From an uncultured Pseudomonadota bacterium (GTDB lineage Bacteria > Pseudomonadota > Gammaproteobacteria > Steroidobacterales > Steroidobacteraceae): a stretch of 64,000 bases of DNA. The notes under the pieces are model-generated. The model made no database searches. It was not told where the DNA came from and saw nothing but the letters and a program-made list of their open reading frames with translations. Of the stretch, positions 29,786 through 40,959 are shown piece after piece; the first letter of the stretch is position 1; the number at the start of each line of letters is the position of its first letter. The stretch is taken from NCBI GenBank assembly GCA_903879335.1, contig CAIRLC010000022.1, positions 62,001-126,000 of the forward strand, read 5' to 3'. A program made the translations under genes and the position numbers.

Positions 29786-30940
29786 ATGCGGTTGCAACGG
29801 CAGCCACCTGAATCGATGGGCACGGGGTATCCTGAGTGTCCCCAGCCCCATGGACTTTCCATGCAGGACCATCCGCCCACCAAATCGAACAGCCAAATCG
29901 CACTTCTCTTGCCATTGAGCGGTCGCCTTTCCGATGCTGGCGAGACCATCCGAGATGGCTTTTTGGCCGCCTATTACGGACTGAACGAGTCCGTGCGCCC
30001 TTCCATCCGCGTGTACGACGCTGCCGCAGATGTCGCACCGGTATTCCATAAAGCGATCGACGACGGCGCGACCTTCATTGTCGGCCCTCTGGGCAAAGAG
30101 CAAGTGGCCAGCATTCGCGCGCTGGTGGACGGCAAGGTTCCGGTACTCGCGCTCAACCATCTCGCCGACGCAGAGACGGCACCGAAATCGTTTTACCAGC
30201 TCGCGCTGGCGCCCGAGGACGATGCGCGGCAAATCGCAGCCCGCGCGCTGGAGTTGGACCAAAAAACGGCAGCGGTTCTGGTGCCGAGCGGCGAATGGGG
30301 TCAGCGTGTACGGCAAGCCTTTGCAGCGGCGTTCACGGCTGGCGGTGGGCACATTGCAACCGCCGAGACCTACCCGATCGACACGACGGACTTCTCGGAT
30401 GTGTTAACGCCGCTACTAGGTTTTGAGGAGAGCCAAAAGCGTTACCGCACCGTGAGCGGGCTGGTCGGTGGCAATTTAATCTTTACACCGCGCCGACGGG
30501 ATGATTTGGATTTTGTTTTTTTCGCAGGACAACCCGTACACGCAAGACTTGTACGTCCGCAATTAAAGTTCCACTTCGCAGGCGATTTGCCACTCTATGC
30601 GACCTCGGACGTACATGACCCACGGGCCACATCAAATCAAGACCTCGAGGGTATCGCATTCGTCGACATCCCATGGCTCATATCTGACAGCGACGGCATT
30701 AACCGATTACGTGAAACGGTCGCCCAGTTATGGCCAGGAGATGCACGGCATGGTGGAAGATTGTTTGCGCTCGGACATGACGCTGCAACGCTCGCCATCC
30801 GACTGAAGAATGGCGAACCGATCGACGCCCTATCCGGTTTAACAGGATCACTGACCCTCGGCCCTAACGGGCGGTTTCGGCGAGCATTGCAATGGGCCAC
30901 GTTTGCCGCAGATGGCAGCACACACACGCTCGTCCGCTAA
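29786..30940 (+). CDS. lpoA: LpoA-like penicillin-binding protein activator, C-terminal domain only
   Basis: Full LpoA is an outer-membrane lipoprotein of about 600-680 residues that activates the cell-wall synthase PBP1A. It has an N-terminal TPR domain and a C-terminal periplasmic-binding-like domain. Here the protein has 384 residues and matches only the C-terminal domain, beginning with 'QIALLLPLSGRLSDAGETIRDGFLAAYYG' type sequence and running through 'GPLGKEQVASIRAL'. A stop (TAG, 29783-29785) lies directly before the first ATG, and rsmI occupies the opposite strand close by, so no room exists for the N-terminal half. No signal peptide or lipobox is seen. Later ATGs at 29816 and 29861 are possible starts. 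Confidence 0.8.
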   Translation: MRLQRQPPESMGTGYPECPQPHGLSMQDHPPTKSNSQIALLLPLSGRLSDAGETIRDGFLAAYYGLNESVRPSIRVYDAAADVAPVFHKAIDDGATFIVGPLGKEQVASIRALVDGKVPVLALNHLADAETAPKSFYQLALAPEDDARQIAARALELDQKTAAVLVPSGEWGQRVRQAFAAAFTAGGGHIATAETYPIDTTDFSDVLTPLLGFEESQKRYRTVSGLVGGNLIFTPRRRDDLDFVFFAGQPVHARLVRPQLKFHFAGDLPLYATSDVHDPRATSNQDLEGIAFVDIPWLISDSDGINRLRETVAQLWPGDARHGGRLFALGHDAATLAIRLKNGEPIDALSGLTGSLTLGPNGRFRRALQWATFAADGSTHTLVR

Positions 30941-30946
30941 TTCCTT

Positions 30947-31543
30947 TTAACCGCGGACAAATCCTACGCAGAGATTGTTTGCCGGCATTTTGATCACCGT
31001 ATCTCTCGAAAATCCGTGTTTCGCCGCTACTGAGGTGACCTCATCGAGGTCGCGCACGCCTGAACGGGAATCTCTTTGCTTCAACCACGCATCAAAGGTC
31101 TCGTTCGAAGGCGCGGTATGCAGCCCAGCCTCACGATAGGGTCCGTATAGCAGCACCCGCCCGCCGTCTGACTTTAGCGTCCGCGCGGCTCCAGCAAACA
31201 ACGCGTCGGTGGCGGGCCATGGGGCGATGTGGATCATATTGATGCAGACGAGCACATCAAATGGCCCAACGCGGGGCCAGTCGGCTTGAACATCCAAAAC
31301 CAGCGGCGAGCGAATATTCGATAAGCCCGCGGTGACCATGGCTACGACAAGCTCCGCCAGACCCGTGGTGTCTTTTTCGGTGGGCTGAAACTCAACTTGA
31401 GGCAACGCCCTGGCAAAATGAATGACGTGCTGAGCGGTGCCAGAAGCAACCTCGAGCACAGACATGCCGGGCGCCAAAAAAGGTGTCAAAACCTCAAGTA
31501 TTGGCTCTTTATTGCGCTCAGCCGCCGCAGAATGGCCAGACAC
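30947..31543 (-). CDS. DUF938 SAM-dependent methyltransferase-like protein
   Basis: This 198-residue protein has a class I methyltransferase fold. The SAM-binding loop is seen as 'SVLEVASGTAQHVIHFARAL' at about residues 28-47, and a second motif as 'FDVLVCINMIHIAPW'. The family start 'ERNKEPILEVL' is also typical of DUF938. Its substrate is not known. It lies between lpoA and sspB, a place where yraN, diaA and yraP are usual in relatives. It follows sspB by 9 bases and is probably cotranscribed with it. Confidence 0.85.
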   Translation of the reverse strand: MSGHSAAAERNKEPILEVLTPFLAPGMSVLEVASGTAQHVIHFARALPQVEFQPTEKDTTGLAELVVAMVTAGLSNIRSPLVLDVQADWPRVGPFDVLVCINMIHIAPWPATDALFAGAARTLKSDGGRVLLYGPYREAGLHTAPSNETFDAWLKQRDSRSGVRDLDEVTSVAAKHGFSRDTVIKMPANNLCVGFVRG

Positions 31544-31552
31544 GGTTCAGCG

Positions 31553-31981
31553 CTACTTGACGACGGTTAGCCGCGGCCGCCGCGGTTCGTCTCCACCGCT
31601 TGGTGGTGACGAGGACGGGGGCGGCGGTGACGGTTCGTCACCCGGCGGCGGGAGATCATCTTCCGAGAAAATCATCCCTTGGCCGCTCTCACGAGAGTAA
31701 ATGCCTAGGATTGCCTGCATTGGCAACTTCACTTCGTGCGCGACGCCGCCAAAACGCGCGCCGAAGGAAACCCAGTCATTCTTCAGCAGCAGCGCAGAGG
31801 TCGCTTCATAGCTGACGTTCAGTACGATCTTGCCATCACGTACAAATTGGCGAGGCACTTGCACACCCGTCACGCCGGCATCAACGACGACGTGAGGGGT
31901 CTGCATGTTGTCCGTGAGCCACTCATGCATCGCCCGTAACAAGTACGGGCGACGTGAGGTTAGCGAAGGAATGTCAGTCAA
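31553..31981 (-). CDS. sspB: ClpXP adaptor SspB
   Basis: SspB brings ssrA-tagged proteins to the ClpXP protease. The N-terminal 'SLTSRRPYLLRAMHEWLTDN' and 'TPHVVVDA' start and the 'VSYEATSALLL' substrate-binding strand are typical. A Pro/Ser/Gly-rich linker (about residues 105-133) leads to the C-terminal 'RPRLTVVK', the ClpX-binding tail of the family. It lies 18 bases after petC. SspA, normally encoded between them, is absent. Confidence 0.95.
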   Translation of the reverse strand: MTDIPSLTSRRPYLLRAMHEWLTDNMQTPHVVVDAGVTGVQVPRQFVRDGKIVLNVSYEATSALLLKNDWVSFGARFGGVAHEVKLPMQAILGIYSRESGQGMIFSEDDLPPPGDEPSPPPPSSSPPSGGDEPRRPRLTVVK

Positions 31982-31999
31982 AGCGAAGGGTCAACGTGC

Positions 32000-32734
32000 T
32001 CAGTGCACGTCGCGCCAGTATTCCTTGTAGAGGAGATACGAGAAAGCACCGAACAACAGAAGGAACAGCGTCACCCAGACGCCGAGGTCCTGTCGCTTGG
32101 TCTGACTGGGCTCTCCAATGTACTCAAGGAAGTTCACGGTATCGCGCACGAAGGCGTCATATTCCGCCGGTGTCATCGAGCCCTTGTCGGTCAATTCGAA
32201 CTTCTCGAATTCAGACTTTCCGTCTTCCGTTTTGAAGACGGCGGTCTGGACACCCTGCAATGTGCTCAAGACATGAGGCATCGCGGTACCCGGCAGCATG
32301 GTGTTGTTCACACCAGTCGGGCGCGAAGGGTCACGGTAGAAGCTGTGCAGGAACGCGTAGATGTACGACGTGCCGCGCGAACGAGCCATCAGCGACAAAT
32401 CTGGCGGAACCACGCCGAACCACTTCTTGGCGTCAGCGGCTGGCAGCGCACTGACAATGGTGTCCGCCGTCTTCTCGGACGTGAACATCAAATTCTGCTT
32501 GAGCTCTGCCTCTCCAATGTGGAGATCGGCGGCAATCCGGTTGTACCGGATGTACTTCGCCGAGTGGCAACCCGAGCAATAATTGACGAAATTACGTGCG
32601 CCGCGCTGTAGCGATGCTTCGTTGCGAATGTCATTACCGGCTGACGGCAACGCTGGGCCCTCGTGCGCCTGCGACAAGACAGGCAACGCGAGTGCAAGGG
32701 CAGCGAGTGCCGGTGCGAACTTCTTAATGAGCAT
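32000..32734 (-). CDS. petC: Cytochrome c1 of the bc1 complex
   Basis: Cytochrome c1 passes electrons from the Rieske protein to soluble cytochrome c. A signal peptide covers residues 1 to about 24 (cleavage after SQA). The haem motif CSGCH is at residues 53-57, and the 'MLPGTAMPHVL' region holds the expected axial Met. A C-terminal membrane segment near 'LGVWVTLFLLLFGAFSYLLY' anchors it. The 244-residue size is normal. It overlaps petB by 11 nt. Confidence 0.97.
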   Translation of the reverse strand: MLIKKFAPALAALALALPVLSQAHEGPALPSAGNDIRNEASLQRGARNFVNYCSGCHSAKYIRYNRIAADLHIGEAELKQNLMFTSEKTADTIVSALPAADAKKWFGVVPPDLSLMARSRGTSYIYAFLHSFYRDPSRPTGVNNTMLPGTAMPHVLSTLQGVQTAVFKTEDGKSEFEKFELTDKGSMTPAEYDAFVRDTVNFLEYIGEPSQTKRQDLGVWVTLFLLLFGAFSYLLYKEYWRDVH

Positions 32735-33986
32735 GGTAGGTGACCCTCTCAGGCACAGGCTTCACGGCATCGATGCGCGAGTACCACGGCATCAGCAGGA
32801 AGAACGCGAAGTACACAAACGTGAAAATACGACTCGTCAGCAGCAATGTCGTCGACGGGGGCTTCATGCCGCAGTACGCGAGTACGACGAATGAAATCGC
32901 GAACAGAGTCAGCGCGATCTTGGTGATCGGACCCTTGTAGCGGATCGACTTCACCGGGGACTTATCCAGCCACGGGAGGAAGAACAGCAGAGCGATCGCA
33001 CCGAACATCACCAACACGCCCCACACCTGGGTGCCCGCAAACGACGGAACTGCGCGGAGCATTGCGTAGAACGGCGTGAAGTACCAGACGGGCGCGATGT
33101 GTGGCGGGGTCTGCATCGGGTTAGCCGGATCAAAATTCGGCGCCTCCAAGAACAGCCCACCAAAGGTCGGTGCGAAGAAAATGATCCCGCAGTAAACCAA
33201 CAGGAACACCGAGATGCCCCATAAGTCCTTGATCGTCATATACGGGTGGAACGCGACGCCGTCCAGCGGGCGCCCACTCGAGTCCTTGTACTTCTTAATC
33301 TCCACGCCATCCGGATTGTTGGAGCCCACTTCGTGCAAGGCCAAAATATGGGCCACCACGAGGAAAACCAGGATCAGCGGGATCGCGATGACGTGCAGTG
33401 CAAAGAAGCGATTCAACGTGATGTCGGAGATGAAGTAGTCGCCTTTGATCCACTCAGAGAGGGAATCACCGATGACTGGAATCGTCCCGAACAACGACAC
33501 GATAACCTGTGCGCCCCAGTAGGACATGTTGCCCCACGGCAGCAGATAGCCCATGAAGGCCTCTGCCATCAGGCACAAGTAGATCAACATGCCGAAAATC
33601 CACAGCAGTTCGCGCGGCGCACGGTACGACCCGTACATCAGGGCGCGGAACATGTGGAGGTAAACCACGATAAAGAAGGCGGAGGCACCGGTGGAGTGCA
33701 TGTAGCGAATCAGCCAGCCCCACTCTACATCTCTCATGATGTACTCGACCGACGCAAACGCTTCCGTTGCGGCAGGCTTGTAATTCATCGTGAGGAATAT
33801 GCCGGAGACCAACTGAATGACCAGCACGACCAGCGAGAGCACGCCGAACACGTACCAGTAATTGAAGTTTTTGGGCGCGTAGTACTCCGTCACGTGCTCT
33901 TTGAGCATCGTGTCGAGCGGAAAGCGCGCATTGATCCATCCCCACAGCCCTTTGGCTTGGCTCGTGGTCTGGTTGTCGTTACCCAT
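32724..33986 (-). CDS. petB: Cytochrome b of the bc1 complex
   Basis: Cytochrome b is the core membrane subunit that oxidises and reduces quinone. About eight hydrophobic helices are visible in 420 residues. The haem-ligand helices contain 'WLIRYMHSTGASAFFIVVYLHMFRA' type sequence and 'FFALHVIAIPLILVFLVVAHI'. The Qo-site motif is 'PPHIAPVWYF', with the usual PEWY replaced by PVWY. It is the middle gene of petABC and overlaps petC by 11 nt. Confidence 0.97.
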   Translation of the reverse strand: MGNDNQTTSQAKGLWGWINARFPLDTMLKEHVTEYYAPKNFNYWYVFGVLSLVVLVIQLVSGIFLTMNYKPAATEAFASVEYIMRDVEWGWLIRYMHSTGASAFFIVVYLHMFRALMYGSYRAPRELLWIFGMLIYLCLMAEAFMGYLLPWGNMSYWGAQVIVSLFGTIPVIGDSLSEWIKGDYFISDITLNRFFALHVIAIPLILVFLVVAHILALHEVGSNNPDGVEIKKYKDSSGRPLDGVAFHPYMTIKDLWGISVFLLVYCGIIFFAPTFGGLFLEAPNFDPANPMQTPPHIAPVWYFTPFYAMLRAVPSFAGTQVWGVLVMFGAIALLFFLPWLDKSPVKSIRYKGPITKIALTLFAISFVVLAYCGMKPPSTTLLLTSRIFTFVYFAFFLLMPWYSRIDAVKPVPERVTYHAH

Positions 33987-34014
33987 CTAGAGGCTCCTTC
34001 GACTTTGCCGCGCT

Positions 34015-34608
34015 TCAGGCGGACTGCGAGGTATCGCTGCCGACCATCACGCGAGTGTCGGTCAGGAACGAATACGGCGGAACGGTCAAATTGGCCGGTG
34101 CCGGAACGCCCTTGAACACTCGACCAGAAAGGTCGAACTTCGAGCCGTGGCAGGGGCAATAGAAGCCACCTGGCCAATCCGCGGAAACGGTGACGTCCGC
34201 TGCATCGAATTTCGGTAGCGGGGAGCAACCGAGATGCGTGCATACACCGAGCACCACGAAGTACTCAGGGTTACGGGCGCGCGCTTCATTCTTGGCGTAT
34301 TCCGGCTGGACCGAGCCTTCCGACTTCGGATCCAACAAGAACGGCGTAGCCTGCTCCAGCTGCTTGAGCATCTCAGGGGTACGACGGACCACCCAGACGG
34401 GTTTGCCGCGCCATTCCACCTTCAACATCGACCCCGGCTCGAGCTTGCTCAAGTCGATTTCGATGGGTGCGCCCATCGCTTTCGCCCGCGCGCTGGGCTT
34501 CCAGCTCGCAAGGAACGGCGTAGCCGTAAACACGACGCCAACGGCGCCAGTCAGTGCGGTCGCGGTCGTCAACAGACGACGTCGACCCAGATCAACCTCT
34601 TCGCTCAT
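34015..34608 (-). CDS. petA: Rieske iron-sulfur protein of the bc1 complex
   Basis: This subunit carries the 2Fe-2S cluster that takes the first electron from quinol. The cluster motifs 'CTHLGCSP' and 'CPCHGSKFD' are both complete. The N-terminus has 'LGRRRLLTTATALTGAVG', a twin-arginine signal that stays as a membrane anchor. I choose the ATG at 34608 (197 residues) because the family starts there; a longer frame to 34752 adds no conserved sequence. It is the first gene of the petABC operon. Confidence 0.97.
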   Translation of the reverse strand: MSEEVDLGRRRLLTTATALTGAVGVVFTATPFLASWKPSARAKAMGAPIEIDLSKLEPGSMLKVEWRGKPVWVVRRTPEMLKQLEQATPFLLDPKSEGSVQPEYAKNEARARNPEYFVVLGVCTHLGCSPLPKFDAADVTVSADWPGGFYCPCHGSKFDLSGRVFKGVPAPANLTVPPYSFLTDTRVMVGSDTSQSA

Positions 34609-34710
34609 GACATCCCCTGTGGAGGTCCAACGCAAAGCAATACATAAATGTTCCCCGTTCCGCGCGTTCGCCGCATGACCGCGGAGTTTCGTCGGCTCGA
34701 GGGATTGCGC

Positions 34711-34716
34711 ATTATA
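34711..34716 (-). promoter_or_regulatory. Possible -10 element of the petABC promoter
   Basis: The minus strand reads TATAAT, a perfect -10 hexamer, about 100 bases before the petA ATG. No clear -35 hexamer is seen at 17 bases, so an activator may be needed. Confidence 0.45.
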
Positions 34717-34771
34717 CACATCGCATTGCAGCACGCACCGACCGTCGGCCAACCGGTTTAGGAGAAACCCC

Positions 34772-37182
<2,411 letters not shown>

Positions 37183-37428
37183 TCAGCCCCCGCTCTGCGC
37201 GGCCCATTCATCGGGCGAGTGGGCCTGGATCGACAACGCGTGGATCTCGCGCCCGACCGCCTCACCGAGAGTCGCATAGACCATCTGGTGGCGCTGAATA
37301 AGACGTTTGCCGGCAAATTGGGGCGCAACGACAAGCGCCTCAAAATGCGTATTGTCATCGGATTGGACACGGACCTGGGCACCGGGCAAACCGGCCAAGA
37401 TGGCCTTTTCAATCTCAGCAGGATTCAT
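37183..37428 (-). CDS. ibaG: BolA family protein IbaG
   Basis: This 81-residue protein is a BolA-like partner of monothiol glutaredoxins, linked to iron-sulfur handling and acid stress. The family core 'DDNTHFEALVVAPQFAGKRLIQRHQMVYATLG' type sequence is complete, with the conserved His before the 'MVYATL' strand. Direct coupling to murA is typical. In many relatives the mla phospholipid-transport genes lie upstream; here the next gene is the divergent kdsD. Confidence 0.93.
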   Translation of the reverse strand: MNPAEIEKAILAGLPGAQVRVQSDDNTHFEALVVAPQFAGKRLIQRHQMVYATLGEAVGREIHALSIQAHSPDEWAAQSGG

Positions 37429-37561
37429 GGCGTCTCACTTACAGGGGGGCGCCCGACTGGGCCGGCCCGGATCGGCAGTGTAGTGAATCAAGCTGCGGCG
37501 GAACAGCACCGGCCCTGCACTTGCTATCATCAGGGCGCCCTATCCAAGGAGACTCCCCGAC

Positions 37562-38557
37562 GTGACCGAGCTTTCCCTGGTCGCCCACGACGACGCAACC
37601 CTGATCCGACTCGGGCGAGATGCGCTTGCCACGGAAGCTGCCGCGATTGTCGCTGTCTCTGACCGGCTAGGAGCCGATTTTGTCAGCGCATGCCGCGTTT
37701 GCCTGTCTGCTCGCGGTCGGGTGGTGGTGATCGGCATGGGCAAATCAGGCCATGTAGGCCGAAAGATTGCGGCCACGTTGGCCAGCACCGGCACCCCCTC
37801 ATTCTTTGTCCACCCTGCGGAAGCGCAGCACGGCGACATCGGCATGGTGACCCACGACGATGTGGTGATCCTGCTCTCTAACTCTGGCGAAACCCACGAA
37901 GTTCTGGCGGTCGTTCCGGTCTTGAAGCGACTCGGGATCCCACTTGTAGCGCTGACTGGCAACCCGCAATCGGCGCTGGCGCGCGCCGCCGATGTTCACG
38001 TTGACGTCTCCGTACCGGCCGAGGCGTGCCCACTCAATCTGGCGCCCACGGCGTCTACGACAGCCGCTCTAGCCACGGGCGATGCGCTTGCGGTCGTCCT
38101 GCTGCACTTACGGGGCTTCACTGAGGCTGATTTTGCTCGATCCCATCCTGGCGGCAGCCTCGGCCGTCGGTTGCTGCTGCATGTCGATGAAGTGATGCAC
38201 AGTGGCAGTGAAGTTCCCATCGTTGGCCCGACGGACACCGTCTCAGCAGGCTTGCTTGAAATGAGCAGAAAAGGCCTAGGCATGACTGCCGTCGCGGGGC
38301 CCGATGGCGAACTGCTCGGCGTATTTACGGACGGCGACTTGCGTCGTGCGCTGGACCGCCGTATCGATGTGCACGTGACATTGATGGATGAAGTCATGAC
38401 TCGCCAATGCCGCACGATCGGGCCACGAGTCCTAGCCGTTGAGGCCGTCGTACTGATGGAGCGACATCGCATCACGAGTCTTGTGGTTGTCGATGATGAT
38501 CAGCGCATCCGCGGCGCGCTGAATGTGCATGACTTGCTGCGCGCGGGGGTTATGTGA
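37562..38557 (+). CDS. kdsD: D-arabinose 5-phosphate isomerase KdsD
   Basis: KdsD converts ribulose 5-phosphate to arabinose 5-phosphate, the first step to the KDO of LPS. The N-terminal SIS domain holds 'VVVIGMGKSGHVGRKIAATL' and 'LLSNSGETHEVL', and two CBS domains follow at about residues 210-331. The start is GTG at 37562, with AAGGAG upstream. It heads the kdsD-kdsC-lptCAB-rpoN operon and overlaps kdsC as GTGA. Confidence 0.97.
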   Translation: MTELSLVAHDDATLIRLGRDALATEAAAIVAVSDRLGADFVSACRVCLSARGRVVVIGMGKSGHVGRKIAATLASTGTPSFFVHPAEAQHGDIGMVTHDDVVILLSNSGETHEVLAVVPVLKRLGIPLVALTGNPQSALARAADVHVDVSVPAEACPLNLAPTASTTAALATGDALAVVLLHLRGFTEADFARSHPGGSLGRRLLLHVDEVMHSGSEVPIVGPTDTVSAGLLEMSRKGLGMTAVAGPDGELLGVFTDGDLRRALDRRIDVHVTLMDEVMTRQCRTIGPRVLAVEAVVLMERHRITSLVVVDDDQRIRGALNVHDLLRAGVM

Positions 38558-39033
38558 GCACTGCGCCGACTACCATCAAAATCCTCGTGCTGGACGTGGA
38601 CGGCGTACTCACCGATGGCCGCTTGTACTACGCGGCTGATGGCGAAGCGCTCAAAGTGTTCCATGTCCGCGACGGACACGGCATTAAATCGCTGCTCTCA
38701 GCAGGCATTGAGATCGCGATTATTTCAGGCCGAAGCTCTACAGCGCTTGAACGCAGAGCCCGCGAACTGGGCATCCGCCATATTTGCCAAGGGATTGAAG
38801 ATAAGGGCGTCGCTTTAGCTAATTTACTGCATGAATTAGGGTTCTCAGCCGCTCAAGCAGCCTGCTTGGTCGATGACACGCCAGATTTGCCCATGATGCA
38901 CATAGTCGGATTGCCCGTTGCAGTCGCGGACGCGCACCCAAAGGTGCTCGCGGCAGCAAAACTCGTCACCCGTCTACCCGGCGGTGCTGGCGCCGTTCGT
39001 GAACTCGCCGATCAGATCTTGGGCGAATCCTAA
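38554..39033 (+). CDS. kdsC: KDO 8-phosphate phosphatase KdsC
   Basis: KdsC removes phosphate from KDO 8-phosphate. It is a HAD-family enzyme: the nucleophile motif DVDGVLTDG is at residues 14-22, 'IISGRSS' is motif II, and 'DDTPDLPMM' is the metal-binding motif (often GDDxxD; here VDDTPD). The 159-residue cap-free form is usual, as the enzyme acts as a tetramer. The GTG start overlaps the kdsD stop, and its stop overlaps the lptC start as TAATG. Confidence 0.95.
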   Translation: MSTAPTTIKILVLDVDGVLTDGRLYYAADGEALKVFHVRDGHGIKSLLSAGIEIAIISGRSSTALERRARELGIRHICQGIEDKGVALANLLHELGFSAAQAACLVDDTPDLPMMHIVGLPVAVADAHPKVLAAAKLVTRLPGGAGAVRELADQILGES

Positions 39034-39581
39034 TGCGCCAAAGGACCTATTGGGTTATCGGCGCGGCGGCAATCGCGAGTTGGTGGATGGCTGCGCAGAG
39101 CACGAAACACAGCGTGCCCTCTGCCGCGAGCCGCCCGGCTCCTGGCTATTACTTTGAGGACGCGACGCTGACGGAGACGGATGCGGCCGGGCATACCGTG
39201 CTTCGCTTGCAGACCCGCCACGCGCTCCAAGACTTGGCTTCGAATACGATCCAACTGCAATCCATAGCAGTGAACTATGAGTCAGCGCCGGATTCGACAT
39301 GGCTACTCCATGCGGATCACGGCGTAATGCCGATTGGAGCCGATGTAATCTCGTTGCGAGGTCACGTCGAATTGCGCGCCGGCACAGTCACCCGCGCCGC
39401 CGGAGCCATTGTGCATACCGAGCAGATGACGTTGGACAGACTGCATCACACCGCTTCGACGGCCGAGCCCGCGTTGATTGCTTGGCCTCCTCACGAATTG
39501 TCCGCTCGCGGGCTAAAACTTGATCTCACTCGCAGGACAATTGCACTTGAGAATTCGGTCCATGGCACGTTCCGCCGTTAG
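39033..39581 (+). CDS. lptC: LPS export protein LptC
   Basis: LptC is the inner-membrane bitopic subunit that receives LPS from LptB2FG and passes it to LptA. The 182-residue protein has an N-terminal membrane segment ('YWVIGAAAIASWWMAA', about residues 5-20), then a periplasmic domain of beta strands around 'LLHADHGVMPIGADVISLRGHVEL'. Assignment rests on fold pattern and fixed position before lptA. It overlaps lptA by 20 nt. Confidence 0.92.
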   Translation: MRQRTYWVIGAAAIASWWMAAQSTKHSVPSAASRPAPGYYFEDATLTETDAAGHTVLRLQTRHALQDLASNTIQLQSIAVNYESAPDSTWLLHADHGVMPIGADVISLRGHVELRAGTVTRAAGAIVHTEQMTLDRLHHTASTAEPALIAWPPHELSARGLKLDLTRRTIALENSVHGTFRR

Positions 39582-40188
39582 TCTCGTCGCGCTCCTGTCT
39601 TTCGCCGCCATCGCATTTGCAGGCGGTCCTCAGCTGGATGAGGACAAGCCGATCCAATTGGATGCACGCTCATCGGAGTTCGACTACAAAACCAGCTCAC
39701 TGGTCTTTCGCGAAATCCACATCTCACAAGGCAGTCTTTGGATCGAGGCCGATGATGCTGCGGCTGACGGACTTGATTTCAAAGCAAGCGTGTGGCGCTT
39801 CAGCGGCCATGTGCGCGTCGGACTGGTTGACGGGACATTGCAAAGCGACGAGGCTCGTATCACTTTTTCTGACAATCAGGTCTCCGTGGCTCACATTACC
39901 GGGACGCCTGCAGCCTTTGAGCAAAAGCGTCCCAATGGCGCCGTGGCGCGCGGACATGCGAGCCAAATCGAATATCGACCGCTGCAAGGCACGGTTCGAC
40001 TGACTGGCGAGGCCTGGCTATCGGACGGGACCAACGAAATATCTGGAGCAACGCTGGTCTATGACTTGTCCGGGCAGCGCGTTATCGCCAATCCGGACGA
40101 TCAGGGAGATCAGCGCGTGCGACTAACCATTCAACCCAAAAAGAATGAGAAGAGCCCGACCTCTGGCGAGGCGAAGCCAAAACCATGA
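39562..40188 (+). CDS. lptA: LPS transport bridge protein LptA
   Basis: LptA forms the periplasmic bridge that carries LPS to the outer membrane. A signal peptide ends near 'AIAFAGGPQ' (about residue 20). The mature part shows the jelly-roll start '[19 protein letters not shown]' and later 'TGTPAAFEQ'. I choose the ATG at 39562 (208 residues), since it begins the signal peptide; an upstream start at 39520 would spoil it. It overlaps lptC by 20 nt and lptB by 4. Confidence 0.94.
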   Translation: MARSAVSLVALLSFAAIAFAGGPQLDEDKPIQLDARSSEFDYKTSSLVFREIHISQGSLWIEADDAAADGLDFKASVWRFSGHVRVGLVDGTLQSDEARITFSDNQVSVAHITGTPAAFEQKRPNGAVARGHASQIEYRPLQGTVRLTGEAWLSDGTNEISGATLVYDLSGQRVIANPDDQGDQRVRLTIQPKKNEKSPTSGEAKPKP

Positions 40189-40910
40189 ATCGACTGGTCG
40201 CCCAAGGTCTGTGTAAACGGTACAAAGATCGCTCTGTCGTCTCTGGTTTATCGCTAGAAGTCGCTGCGGGTGAAATCGTTGGGCTGCTGGGCCCAAACGG
40301 AGCAGGCAAGACAACAGCGTTCTACATGATTGTAGGGCTGGTCCCAGCAGACGGCGGCGCGATCGAACTCGATGGCCTCGACGTGACGCGACTCCCGATG
40401 CATCGAAGGGCGCGACTTGGGCTCGGTTATTTACCCCAGGAAGCGTCCGTCTTTCGCAAGTTGACTGTGGCGCAGAATATCCTTGCGGTACTTGAAACTC
40501 GGCCTGGCCTAAACCGGGAGACCCGACAAGCGCGCTTAGAGGGGCTGCTTGAGGAATTATCGATCGCGCATATCCGCGATGGGCTCGGCCAAAGCCTTTC
40601 TGGAGGCGAGCGGCGCCGCGTTGAGATCGCTCGAGCGCTAGCGGCTGAGCCTCGATATATCCTGTTAGACGAGCCATTTGCCGGGGTCGATCCGTTATCG
40701 GTTGCTGATATACAGAAAAGCATTAGCCACCTACGGGACCGAGGCATTGGTGTATTGATTACGGATCACAACGTTCGCGAAACCCTCGGGATTTGCGATC
40801 GAGCCTATATTGTGAACCGCGGTAGCGTGATCGCGTCAGGCACGGCCGAGGAGGTTCTTGCCCATCCGGAAGTGCGATCTGTGTATCTGGGAGAGGACTT
40901 CCGGATGTGA
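40185..40910 (+). CDS. lptB: LPS export ABC transporter ATPase LptB
   Basis: LptB powers LPS extraction from the inner membrane. Walker A GPNGAGKT is at residues 36-43, the signature reads '[15 protein letters not shown]', Walker B '[15 protein letters not shown]' and the switch His '[11 protein letters not shown]'. The 241-residue size is typical. It overlaps lptA by 4 nt and is followed by rpoN 49 bases later, as in most gammaproteobacteria. Confidence 0.98.
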   Translation: MNRLVAQGLCKRYKDRSVVSGLSLEVAAGEIVGLLGPNGAGKTTAFYMIVGLVPADGGAIELDGLDVTRLPMHRRARLGLGYLPQEASVFRKLTVAQNILAVLETRPGLNRETRQARLEGLLEELSIAHIRDGLGQSLSGGERRRVEIARALAAEPRYILLDEPFAGVDPLSVADIQKSISHLRDRGIGVLITDHNVRETLGICDRAYIVNRGSVIASGTAEEVLAHPEVRSVYLGEDFRM

Positions 40911-40959
40911 CGACCTTGATCGACACCACCAACGGGGTCAACCGAAGCCGCACCAGACC

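Noticed and set aside
31559..31680. GGC/CCG-rich low-complexity stretch that looks like a repeat
   Set aside because: It encodes the Pro/Ser/Gly linker and tail of SspB and has no regular repeat unit.
33246..34115. 289-codon plus-strand frame
   Set aside because: It is antisense to petB and petA, which have complete family motifs; the frame has no recognisable domain or ribosome site.
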